This document shows, piece after piece, positions 23,722-30,799 of a stretch of DNA of 64,000 bases (positions are counted from its first letter, which is position 1; every line of letters begins with the position of its first letter). Both the position numbers and the translations under genes were made by a program. The DNA is taken from contig JAEZQK010000060.1 in NCBI GenBank assembly GCA_023413135.1, positions 155,942 through 219,941 of the forward strand, in the 5' to 3' direction. The stretch comes from Bacillota bacterium (lineage in GTDB: Bacteria; Bacillota; Clostridia; Christensenellales; Aristaeellaceae). The notes under the pieces were generated by a model. The model saw nothing but the letters and a program-made list of their open reading frames with translations, made no database searches and had not been told where the DNA came from.

Positions 23722-24585
23722 TTATCGCCTCCTCCTGTGGAAAAAGCCGCGCCTTTGCAGCGGCGCCTTCACCGCATCAACCTTAAGCCACTCGTCGTAA
23801 GAAGGCTGTTCTTCTTCATAAGGGGCAGGCCATTCCTCCGTATCATCCTCCGGTTCCTCTTGTGGCGCGGGGGGCTGATACTGCCGGTTGTAATCGTAAC
23901 GGCCCGTATCCTGCCAGGAAAGGATCTGCTGGCGCCTTGGCTGCGTATACTCCTCCCAGCCGGGGGTAATGTCTTCCTCCATGACAACCGGTGCAGGCGC
24001 CTCATACCCTGTGGTTAATTCGCCGTCATCCTCCTGCCACTCCTGCTGGGTAGCCACCAACTCCGGCGGCTGCTCCTCGTAGGCACCATCCTGCTGGAAA
24101 GCGGCGGAGCGGGCTGTCTCAAGGCCCATAAACAAACGCATGCGAAGCAGCGCATCGCCTATCACCAGCCGGGAACCGTGATGTATCACCCATTCTCTTT
24201 GATTCGGGTCCGGTTCCTCGCCATCCACCATGATTGTCAAATGCTGCACGGGCGTTATAATCAGCCCTACCCCGTTTTCAAAACGGAAATCCCCGTGGCG
24301 GGAAGCTACGCCGGAACAGGGAATACTCACATCACAGCTTCTAAGGCTCCCCAGCGTACCTTCCCTGGGCAAAGGGATCACCGTACCGGGCGGCAAAGAT
24401 TCACTCCCCGCCAGCACCACCAATTCGCCTACCAAGCCCGCATCTGGAAGCTGCCTCAAGCGCTTGCGGCGCATTTGGGCATCCTTGCGCAGCCACATAA
24501 AGCTGCGCCAGACGATGATCACACCCAAAAAGGCAAACCAGTACCGCGCCCCCATAGCCACAATCTCATACGCCTGCGCAGGCAC
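23722..24585 (-). CDS. FHA-domain protein with N-terminal membrane anchor
   Basis: A 287-residue protein. One membrane segment (about 13-30) is followed by an FHA phosphothreonine-binding domain (about 60-155) with LGSLRSCDVSI, SGVASRHGDF and a conserved VIGDALLRM strand. The C-terminal half is acidic, Pro/Gln/Glu-rich and probably disordered, ending in a basic tail HRRRR. It probably links Ser/Thr-kinase signalling to the SEDS-PBP pair encoded just downstream. The GTG start follows AAGGCGGTGG; a downstream ATG at 24555 is possible but would remove the membrane segment's lead-in. Confidence 0.82.
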   Translation of the reverse strand: MPAQAYEIVAMGARYWFAFLGVIIVWRSFMWLRKDAQMRRKRLRQLPDAGLVGELVVLAGSESLPPGTVIPLPREGTLGSLRSCDVSIPCSGVASRHGDFRFENGVGLIITPVQHLTIMVDGEEPDPNQREWVIHHGSRLVIGDALLRMRLFMGLETARSAAFQQDGAYEEQPPELVATQQEWQEDDGELTTGYEAPAPVVMEEDITPGWEEYTQPRRQQILSWQDTGRYDYNRQYQPPAPQEEPEDDTEEWPAPYEEEQPSYDEWLKVDAVKAPLQRRGFFHRRRR

Positions 24586-24752
24586 GATACCACCGCCTTA
24601 TCCTGTATTCTCCCATATAGTATAGCATAAAACGGGCCGAGGCGCCATTTTCTTGCTTTTGGCATACAACATGGGCATTCTTCCCTCCCCACACAAACAA
24701 TTTGTCTTTGGGTTCACAGGAACAATATGCGCATTTTGCCAGCCGATGGGTG

Positions 24753-24781
24753 TTGAAACTTACAGGATGATGGATTATAAT
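24753..24781 (+). promoter_or_regulatory. Promoter of the DUF951 gene
   Basis: TTGAAA (24753-24758) and TATAAT (24776-24781) with a 17-base spacer, a near-consensus sigma-A promoter 31 bases before the start codon. Confidence 0.7.
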
Positions 24782-24811
24782 AGTTGCAACTATTTGCTGG
24801 AGGTCAGGCGC

Positions 24812-25030
24812 ATGGAGGATATCCGGCTTGGCGACCGCATCCAGACGCGCAAAACGCATCCCTGCGGCAGCGATGAATGGACGGTCATCCGCACGGGGGC
24901 CGACATCAAGATCAAATGCCTGGGATGCGGGCGCATCGTGATGATGGACCGGGCCGTTTTCTTAAAGCGCCGCAAGAAGGTAATAACCCCCGGACCTGTT
25001 CCTTCAGCACAGCCTGAGCAAAGCGGATGA
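24812..25030 (+). CDS. DUF951 family protein
   Basis: A 72-residue member of DUF951, a small Firmicutes family of unknown role. It shows the conserved pattern RLGD...KTHPCGSDEWTVIRTGADIKIKCLGCGR (motifs HPCGSDEW and CLGCGR) followed by a basic segment. The Cys pair and the single upstream Cys may bind zinc. The open frame extends to 24653, but ATG 24812 has GGAGG eight bases before it and a promoter just upstream. In many Firmicutes this family sits near chromosome-partition genes; here it is followed by a signal peptidase gene. Confidence 0.85.
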   Translation: MEDIRLGDRIQTRKTHPCGSDEWTVIRTGADIKIKCLGCGRIVMMDRAVFLKRRKKVITPGPVPSAQPEQSG

Positions 25031-25122
25031 TCTGTCTGCCTTCCGGGACGGGAAGACCATTTCTTGGATTTGGAAATCAGCGAAGTATAACCCTTCATAA
25101 AACGAAGGAGGCCTATGCCCTC

Positions 25123-25752
25123 ATGAGCACCGAACCCGAAAAAGACACCATGCCTGCCAACCAGACCGATGATGCCCATCCAACAGATGCAAAATCGAAG
25201 CCGAAAAAGGATCCAAAAAAGGAATTGATAAGCTGGATTTTGACCATTGTTACGGCCGTGGCCGCCGCTTTTTTGATCCGCACCTTCCTGTTCGAGCCTA
25301 TCCGGGTGGACGGGGACAGCATGAGCGACACGCTGCACGATAAGGAGCTTGTGTTTGTTACAAAGCCCGAATATTATCTTGGCACGCCTTCCCGCCAGGA
25401 TGTGATCATCTGCAAATACCCCGGCCGCCACAACCAATATTTTGTGAAGCGGCTCATCGCCCTGCCGGGGGACACGGTAGAGATCAAGTTTGACCGGATG
25501 AATGGCACCAATACCCTGTACGTCAACGGGGAAGCAGTCAGCGAGCCTTTCCTTGCACCGGAAAGGAACAACAGCAACAATGCCATGCCTCCAATAACCC
25601 TTGGGGAAGATGAATACTTCGTCATGGGCGACAACCGGGACAACAGCAACGACAGCCGCTATTCCGGTGTCGGTCCTATTTCCCGAAGCCAGATCATCGG
25701 CCACGTGCGGTTTGTTTTCTTCCCGTTTAACAACATCCGCGGCATTGAGTAA
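25123..25752 (+). CDS. lepB: Signal peptidase I, paralogue 1
   Basis: A 209-residue type I signal peptidase that cleaves signal peptides of exported proteins at the outer membrane face. After a charged N-terminal 35 residues there is one membrane span (about 36-53), then catalytic S66 in GDSMSDTL and the general-base K109 in FVKRLIALPGD; GDNRDNSNDSR marks box E. AAGGAGG precedes ATG 25123 by 11 bases. A nearer ATG would only encode a three-codon ORF that ends overlapping the real start. First of three paralogues within 2.9 kb. Confidence 0.92.
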   Translation: MSTEPEKDTMPANQTDDAHPTDAKSKPKKDPKKELISWILTIVTAVAAAFLIRTFLFEPIRVDGDSMSDTLHDKELVFVTKPEYYLGTPSRQDVIICKYPGRHNQYFVKRLIALPGDTVEIKFDRMNGTNTLYVNGEAVSEPFLAPERNNSNNAMPPITLGEDEYFVMGDNRDNSNDSRYSGVGPISRSQIIGHVRFVFFPFNNIRGIE

Positions 25753-25793
25753 GCATTTTGCCTGCTGCGTTCTTGGGGAAGGGGTGCTAGGGG

Positions 25794-26411
25794 TTGATCA
25801 GGAGAAATGACGACGAGAAATCGAAGCGTTTCGACCCTCTGCCTCTGTTGCCTTTTCCCGAAACGCAAACCGATCCGGCTTTGGAAACAAAAAAGGCCAT
25901 CCGCGAAATACTGTCCTGGGTGGCCGTTTTTGCTGCCGCCATCCTCGTTGCCGCGCTGATCCAGTTTTTTGTACTGGAACCGCTCAGGGTCGATGGCCAG
26001 AGCATGAGCCAAACGCTGGTCCACAACGAGTTCATTCTTATGTCCAAGGCCGATTACTGGCAGCAGGAGCCCCAAAGGCTGGATGTGGTGATCTGCCGCT
26101 ATCCCGGCCGGGAAGACACATATGTGAAACGGGTGGTGGGCATCCCCGGCGACACGGTGGAGGTCAGAAAAGACATGGTGCTGGTGAACGGCACGGCGCT
26201 TTTAGAGGATTACATCACTTACCCCGCCGATTACAACTTTGGCCCGATCACCCTTTCTCAGGACGAATACTTTGTTTTAGGCGACAACCGCATCCACAGT
26301 ACCGACAGCCACATCATCGGGCCCATCAAGCGGGATGCTATTTTGGGCCGCGTGCGGCTGGTGATTTACCCCCTGGACAAAATACGTACGATCCCTACAG
26401 GGCAGGACTAA
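25794..26411 (+). CDS. Signal peptidase I, paralogue 2
   Basis: A 205-residue type I signal peptidase beginning at TTG 25794. One membrane span (about 41-60), S70 in DGQSMSQTL, K112 in YVKRVVGIPGD and box E GDNRIHSTDSH. It is the most divergent of the three paralogues: box E has GDNRIHSTDSH instead of GDNRDNSNDSR and the insert between boxes D and E is shorter. It follows paralogue 1 by 41 bases, so the two are probably cotranscribed. A different substrate set is possible. Confidence 0.9.
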   Translation: MIRRNDDEKSKRFDPLPLLPFPETQTDPALETKKAIREILSWVAVFAAAILVAALIQFFVLEPLRVDGQSMSQTLVHNEFILMSKADYWQQEPQRLDVVICRYPGREDTYVKRVVGIPGDTVEVRKDMVLVNGTALLEDYITYPADYNFGPITLSQDEYFVLGDNRIHSTDSHIIGPIKRDAILGRVRLVIYPLDKIRTIPTGQD

Positions 26412-26438
26412 GCCATATTTGTACCCAAGATAAAAAAC

Positions 26439-26461
26439 GCCTCGTCCTCGCAGGGCGGGGC
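26439..26461 (+). terminator. Hairpin after signal peptidase 2
   Basis: GCCTCGTCCT (26439-26448) pairs with AGGGCGGGGC (26452-26461) with two G-U pairs and a three-base loop. The T content downstream is moderate (ATTCATTATTTTCC), so termination is plausible. The same bases lie inside a 29-codon antisense frame, so the hairpin may be incidental. Confidence 0.35.
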
Positions 26462-26567
26462 ATATTCATTATTTTCCATATAAAATTCAGGATTCATGGT
26501 GTAACTTTTTACTTTTGCCTGCGAGTATTGTTATGTACACGCGGGCGCGGCGGAGGGAGGGACCGGT

Positions 26568-27101
26568 TTGCAGGACGACAACGCCCTCATGCAGCGCGTG
26601 AAGGATGGCGATCAACAGGCGTTTGAAGCGCTTGTCCTGCGCCACCGGGAAGGAGCGCTGCGCCTGGCGTCAAGCCTTGTGAAGGATGCTCACCTTGCCG
26701 AGGATGTGGTGCAGGAATGCTTTGCTGACCTGTACCTTCACAAAAATGCTTACAGGCCGGATTTCTCCTTCGCAACCTTCCTAAACGCGCTGGTGCGCCA
26801 CAAAAGCATCGATATGCTTCGCAGGCGCCGGCATCATCCCCTGCCTTACGATGGTCTGCCGGAAGCACCGGACACGGACACGCCGGAAAGCCTGTGTATC
26901 CGCCGGGAAATCTACACGGACCTTTACCATGCCCTATTTAACCTGCCGGAGGAACAGCGCAGGATGCTGATGCTGTTCGCCATCCATGGGATGGATTACC
27001 AGCAGATTGCCAAAGCGCTTCACAAAAGCATTCCCCAAGTGAAGGTCGGCCTTCACCGCATACGCAAGAAGCTGAAAAAAGCAAAGGAGGATTGGAAATG
27101 A
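26568..27101 (+). CDS. ECF-type RNA polymerase sigma factor
   Basis: A 177-residue sigma-70-family protein with only regions 2 and 4. Region 2 includes DGDQQAFEALVLRHREGALRLA (about 13-34) and HLAEDVVQECFADLY; region 4 has LPEEQRRMLMLFAIHGMDYQQIAKAL with a C-terminal HTH rich in lysine. Translation starts at TTG 26568 after GGAGGGAGGG. Its stop overlaps the start of a 76-residue membrane protein (ATGA), and it is flanked by signal peptidase genes, which suggests that it controls an envelope or secretion response. Confidence 0.9.
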   Translation: MQDDNALMQRVKDGDQQAFEALVLRHREGALRLASSLVKDAHLAEDVVQECFADLYLHKNAYRPDFSFATFLNALVRHKSIDMLRRRRHHPLPYDGLPEAPDTDTPESLCIRREIYTDLYHALFNLPEEQRRMLMLFAIHGMDYQQIAKALHKSIPQVKVGLHRIRKKLKKAKEDWK

Positions 27102-27328
27102 GCTCCGAAAAAGACCATCTTTCCGCTATTTGGGCTTTGGTCGAAGAAAAGACACACCTTTTGAATGCTGCGGGACTTTTGCTCCTCTCCCCCGAAGCGG
27201 ATGGCCGCAAATATCTGCGGCCCATCATTGCCTTGGCCTGCACGCTGGCCCTTTGCTTGCTTCCCATGGTTTCCGCCGGGGAGGTAGCATATACCCCTAT
27301 TGCCCGGCTTGCTTCATTTACCTGGTAG
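27098..27328 (+). CDS. Small single-span membrane protein coupled to the ECF sigma gene
   Basis: A 76-residue protein whose ATG overlaps the sigma factor stop (ATGA), with AAAGGAGG seven bases upstream. The N-terminal 45 residues are charged and helical (MSSEKDHLSAIWALVEEKTHLL, here MSSEKDHLS and ALVEEKTHLL), followed by one membrane segment (about 46-62, IIALACTLALCLLPMV) and a short exterior tail. Position and topology suit a minimal anti-sigma factor, but it is much shorter than usual (150 residues or more) and lacks a zinc-binding HxxxCxxC motif. Function is inferred from context only. Confidence 0.7.
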   Translation: MSSEKDHLSAIWALVEEKTHLLNAAGLLLLSPEADGRKYLRPIIALACTLALCLLPMVSAGEVAYTPIARLASFTW

Positions 27329-27358
27329 TCCTTATATCCACAAAAGGAGGCCATTCCC

Positions 27359-27961
27359 ATGAGTGTTCTTCCCCAAAACAATATGTCACCCGGCGTAGAT
27401 CCCAAGAACAAGGCGGCCCGGCAAAAGAGCGTCCGCAAAGAAATCTTAAGCTGGGTATTGACCCTTGCCGCCGCGGTAGCCATCGCCATCGTTACGCGCA
27501 CCTTTTTGTTCGAGCCTATCCGGGTGGACGGGGAAAGCATGACGGACACGCTTCAAAACGGGGAGCTGATGTTTGTCACCAAGCCCGAATACATATGGGG
27601 AACGCCCTCCCGGCAGGATGTGATCATTTGCCGTTATCCAAACCGCACGGAATACTTTGTCAAGCGTCTTATCGCCGTGCCCGGGGACACGGTGGAAATC
27701 AAGTATGACAGGGAAAGCGGAGTAAATTCGGTATATGTCAACGGCGAAGAGGTTGAGGAGCCATACTTGACACCAGCCAGGAATGACAACGACAACTCCA
27801 TGGCGCCAATCACATTAAAGGAAGACGAGTTCTTTGTGCTGGGCGACAACCGTGACAACAGCAACGACAGCCGCTATGTGGGCACGCTCCACCGCAGCCA
27901 GATCGCCGGCCATGTCCGGTTTGTGTTTTTCCCCTTTGGAAAAGCCCGGGCAATCCCATAA
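27359..27961 (+). CDS. Signal peptidase I, paralogue 3
   Basis: A 200-residue type I signal peptidase very similar to paralogue 1: membrane span at about 31-46, catalytic S60 in DGESMTDTL, K102 in YFVKRLIAVPGD and box E GDNRDNSNDSRY. Shared blocks such as TKPEY..GTPSRQDVIIC show recent duplication. AAAGGAGG lies eight bases before the ATG, 30 bases after the small membrane-protein gene, so it is probably in the sigma-factor operon. The stop is two bases short of facing the convergent VanY-like gene. Confidence 0.92.
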   Translation: MSVLPQNNMSPGVDPKNKAARQKSVRKEILSWVLTLAAAVAIAIVTRTFLFEPIRVDGESMTDTLQNGELMFVTKPEYIWGTPSRQDVIICRYPNRTEYFVKRLIAVPGDTVEIKYDRESGVNSVYVNGEEVEEPYLTPARNDNDNSMAPITLKEDEFFVLGDNRDNSNDSRYVGTLHRSQIAGHVRFVFFPFGKARAIP

Positions 27962-27965
27962 TAGA

Positions 27966-29006
27966 TCATTTTGATGCTTCCGGAAAGGTAACTGCTATGA
28001 TTGCATAGCCCGTATTGTCCATGGAGCCTTCCCAGAGGCAGCCCACCGGGATGGAGAAGGAAAGGCCGGCCTCCGCCTGTTTGCACAAAATGGCATAGCG
28101 CGGCGCCCCCTCCTCGTAATAAGTGATCGTCCCTTCCCGCCTCAAAAATGCAAGATATGCAGGGAATTCTATATCCAGCGCATGCATGAGCGTGCTGTGC
28201 GCCACGCCGACATACCGGAAATGATATGCCTCGTCCTCATAGGGCGGGGCCAATTTTTTGCCGTAACGGTGGATGAAGCCGTACTTAAAGGCGCTGCTTA
28301 AAAGCAGCTTCCCATCTTGCGATGCGCTTAGCGGCGCGTCGTCCGGCATGGCATTCCACCCCTTGGCTAACCGGATATCCACTACATAAGGCAATTGATG
28401 TTCGCTGTAGCCTGGCGCCGGCACCTCCGCCGATGCCCGCTTTGCCGCCTCTACAAGGGACATGGTTTGGGCATGCAGTGCAAGCCTCTCCATCTGCAAT
28501 TCCAGCTGCTGGCCATAGGAGCGGCTCCCCTCCCATGCAAGCCAGCTTGTGACACCGGAAGAGCGCGCCATCGAAAACATCTGCTTCAGCGCCTTGATCA
28601 CCTCCATGTCCGCATTGGGCCGAAGCGAACGCACTGCGATTTGACCCTCCCCCTCCGCCGCAATGCTCAGCACGTTGGGAGGCGGCGCTATTTTTGGTAT
28701 GGGATGATTTTCATCAATCAAGAGAAGCTTTCCCGCCCAAAGCTCCTTTTCCCCAGGCACAACGCTTACCTGTAACCAGCCGTCCGGCAATCCTTTTTGA
28801 ACGGAGTCGGGCAGCGCCACGGGAAGATCGCTGAGCACGGCAGTCATCAGATGGTCCTCCTGCGCAGCGGCCGACGTCTCAAGTGCAGCGGGATGGCGGT
28901 ATACGGCCATGAACAGTGCACCCGCCAGGAAAAGGGCGCTCACCAGAAGGACAGCCCGGAAGTTGTGCCTTTTCCCGTATGACCTCATGGGTCTTATTGG
29001 AAGCAT
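27966..29006 (-). CDS. VanY/M15B-type D-alanyl-D-alanine carboxypeptidase
   Basis: A 346-residue membrane-anchored carboxypeptidase expected to trim D-Ala from peptidoglycan stems. The N-terminal span (about 17-35) follows a basic start. Zinc motif 1 is SEHQLPYVVDI, where most relatives have SEHQTGLAVDI; motif 2 is EDEAYHFRYVG in place of EPWHFRYVG. The His, Asp, Glu and His ligands are all retained. The frame opens at 29072, but ATG 29006 follows GGGAGGGGG. It is convergent with signal peptidase 3 and divergent from the exported protein at 29237. Confidence 0.82.
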   Translation of the reverse strand: MLPIRPMRSYGKRHNFRAVLLVSALFLAGALFMAVYRHPAALETSAAAQEDHLMTAVLSDLPVALPDSVQKGLPDGWLQVSVVPGEKELWAGKLLLIDENHPIPKIAPPPNVLSIAAEGEGQIAVRSLRPNADMEVIKALKQMFSMARSSGVTSWLAWEGSRSYGQQLELQMERLALHAQTMSLVEAAKRASAEVPAPGYSEHQLPYVVDIRLAKGWNAMPDDAPLSASQDGKLLLSSAFKYGFIHRYGKKLAPPYEDEAYHFRYVGVAHSTLMHALDIEFPAYLAFLRREGTITYYEEGAPRYAILCKQAEAGLSFSIPVGCLWEGSMDNTGYAIIAVTFPEASK

Positions 29007-29103
29007 ACTCCCCCTCCCTTTCCTTTGTGATGGACCTATTATGGCCCATGCGCAGAAGAAACATGCATGCATTCACCATGCAAGGCCTTTCTTATTAAAA
29101 ATG

Positions 29104-29176
29104 CAAATGTTTACAATCCGAAAGCACAAATGTTTACAGCCATTTCCTTGCGCGCATTGCCTCGTTATGGTAAAAT
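29104..29176 (+). promoter_or_regulatory. Promoter with tandem 12-bp operator repeats
   Basis: TTGCGC (29148-29153) and TAAAAT (29171-29176), 17 bases apart, serve the gene at 29237. Just upstream CAAATGTTTACA occurs twice exactly (29104-29115 and 29127-29138) with a 23-bp period. Confidence 0.5.
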
Positions 29177-29236
29177 GCATGCATATGAAATCAGGCCCCG
29201 GCCTTATGGGCGCGCCGGGCCGGATGGGAGTATGCA

Positions 29237-30787
29237 ATGCGTCGGACAAGCTGGCTGTGGCCGCTCCTTTTCCTTCTGTGCCTGCTTCATGTAAGCCTGG
29301 CGCTGGGGGAATCCGCCCCTTATTCTTTTCCCGAAGAGGGGCTGCGGCTGTATCTGCCTGGCGGCTGGCAGGTGTTGACACTGTCCAACCTCACTGACAA
29401 GGAGCAGGAAATAAAATCGCTTGGTACGACAGTAGAGGCGCTTGCCGCCAGCTTTGAGGATACCGGAACACTGCTGGAGGCTTTTCCCCCGGAAGGCGGA
29501 CAGCTAAGGGTTCAGCATAAAGCTCTTCCCGAAGGGTTCAGCGGCGCGGACGCTTATGCCATGACAGCCGAACAGAAGAAAGATTTTTTGCTGAAGATGG
29601 CCAGTTCCGGCGGGTTTGCCCACGGCTCGTGGAGCCAGGAATTGCCTGAGTTTGCCATATTTAAGGGCGATACCTCCATGCAGTCGCTGTCCGTTACGAC
29701 CATCGCCTACGCTACGGTGCGCTATGGCCAGGTATATACGATTTCCGCCGATATCATCGGCAGGGAGCCGACTGAATCGGATGAAACGGCCCTATATACG
29801 GCGGCTGCATCCATGCTGTTCCTGGGCGCCAAGTGGACTCCACCGCCTGATGTTACACCTGTGCCGCAGGCTACGCTTAACATACAGCCCACGCCCACAC
29901 CGGCTCCCGCCGAATTCAAAGTGCAGCGGGATGAAACAGCCCTTACCCTGGATTATGTCCCATCCGTTGTAAGAACCACCAAATTGACGGTAACAGGCGT
30001 TACCGAGCCCAATACTCCCATGAGGTACTATGTCAACGGCGAGGGATATGAACGCTTTACCGCCGATGATGAGGGCCGCTTCACCTGCCTGGTCCGTGCC
30101 CTGCCCCAAGCCGGCAAAAACGTGATCGCCATCTACGCCATCGGTGAAAAGGGATACGGCGTCGTAACGTTTGCCGTGACGCTGGAACAGGAAAAAGCGC
30201 CGCTGACCGTTACGCCCATGACACAGGGTGTGGCGGATAACCGCGCCGTCATCACCGGCGCCGTTCTGCCGGGCAGCAGTGTGCAGGTCCTCTACCGTAA
30301 CAAGACCTATGACGCAAAGGTGGCGGAGGATGGCAGCTTTTCCTGCGAAGTCGACCTGCCAAAGGTGGGAGAAAACGCTTTTACCATCCGCACTTCTTTG
30401 ACAGGATACTTAAGGGGCGAAGAGAAGCTTACGGTCGTAAGGCTCAAGAGCGAGGCGGATGATCGGGAGGCCTTCCAAAAAAAGCTCAGGCGCATCGCCT
30501 ATGACAAGCTTTTGGCAAAGCCGGAAAATTACAAGGATTCCCCCATCAAGTTCGAGGGCCGTATCCTGTTCCTTTCCGGCCAGGGAGGCCAGCCCCTGGC
30601 GGTCATCCTGACGGAAGGGGATACAAACCCCGTGGCGGTGCTGTGCGCCGATCTTAACAACCTTGAGCCGGACCAGCAGGCCGTGATGCTTTGCACAATG
30701 ACCGGCGCTTTGCGGGAAGTATCGCTGCCCAGCGGAAAGGCTTCCATTCCGGAAGCAAGGCTGAATTGGTTGTTGCCCAATGAGTAA
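29237..30787 (+). CDS. Exported protein with Ig-like domains (paralogue A)
   Basis: A 516-residue exported protein of unknown function. A signal peptide (about 1-24, cleavage near ALGES), an N-terminal alpha/beta domain (about 25-200, resembling PsbP/DUF1795-like folds by pattern), a Pro/Thr linker (TPVPQATLNIQPTPTPAP region), two Ig-like beta modules (about 230-310 and 320-400) and a C-terminal OB-like domain. GGGAG precedes the ATG. The following gene encodes a protein of the same architecture, 12 bases downstream, so they form an operon. Confidence 0.75.
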   Translation: MRRTSWLWPLLFLLCLLHVSLALGESAPYSFPEEGLRLYLPGGWQVLTLSNLTDKEQEIKSLGTTVEALAASFEDTGTLLEAFPPEGGQLRVQHKALPEGFSGADAYAMTAEQKKDFLLKMASSGGFAHGSWSQELPEFAIFKGDTSMQSLSVTTIAYATVRYGQVYTISADIIGREPTESDETALYTAAASMLFLGAKWTPPPDVTPVPQATLNIQPTPTPAPAEFKVQRDETALTLDYVPSVVRTTKLTVTGVTEPNTPMRYYVNGEGYERFTADDEGRFTCLVRALPQAGKNVIAIYAIGEKGYGVVTFAVTLEQEKAPLTVTPMTQGVADNRAVITGAVLPGSSVQVLYRNKTYDAKVAEDGSFSCEVDLPKVGENAFTIRTSLTGYLRGEEKLTVVRLKSEADDREAFQKKLRRIAYDKLLAKPENYKDSPIKFEGRILFLSGQGGQPLAVILTEGDTNPVAVLCADLNNLEPDQQAVMLCTMTGALREVSLPSGKASIPEARLNWLLPNE

Positions 30788-30799
30788 TGCCACAAAAGG

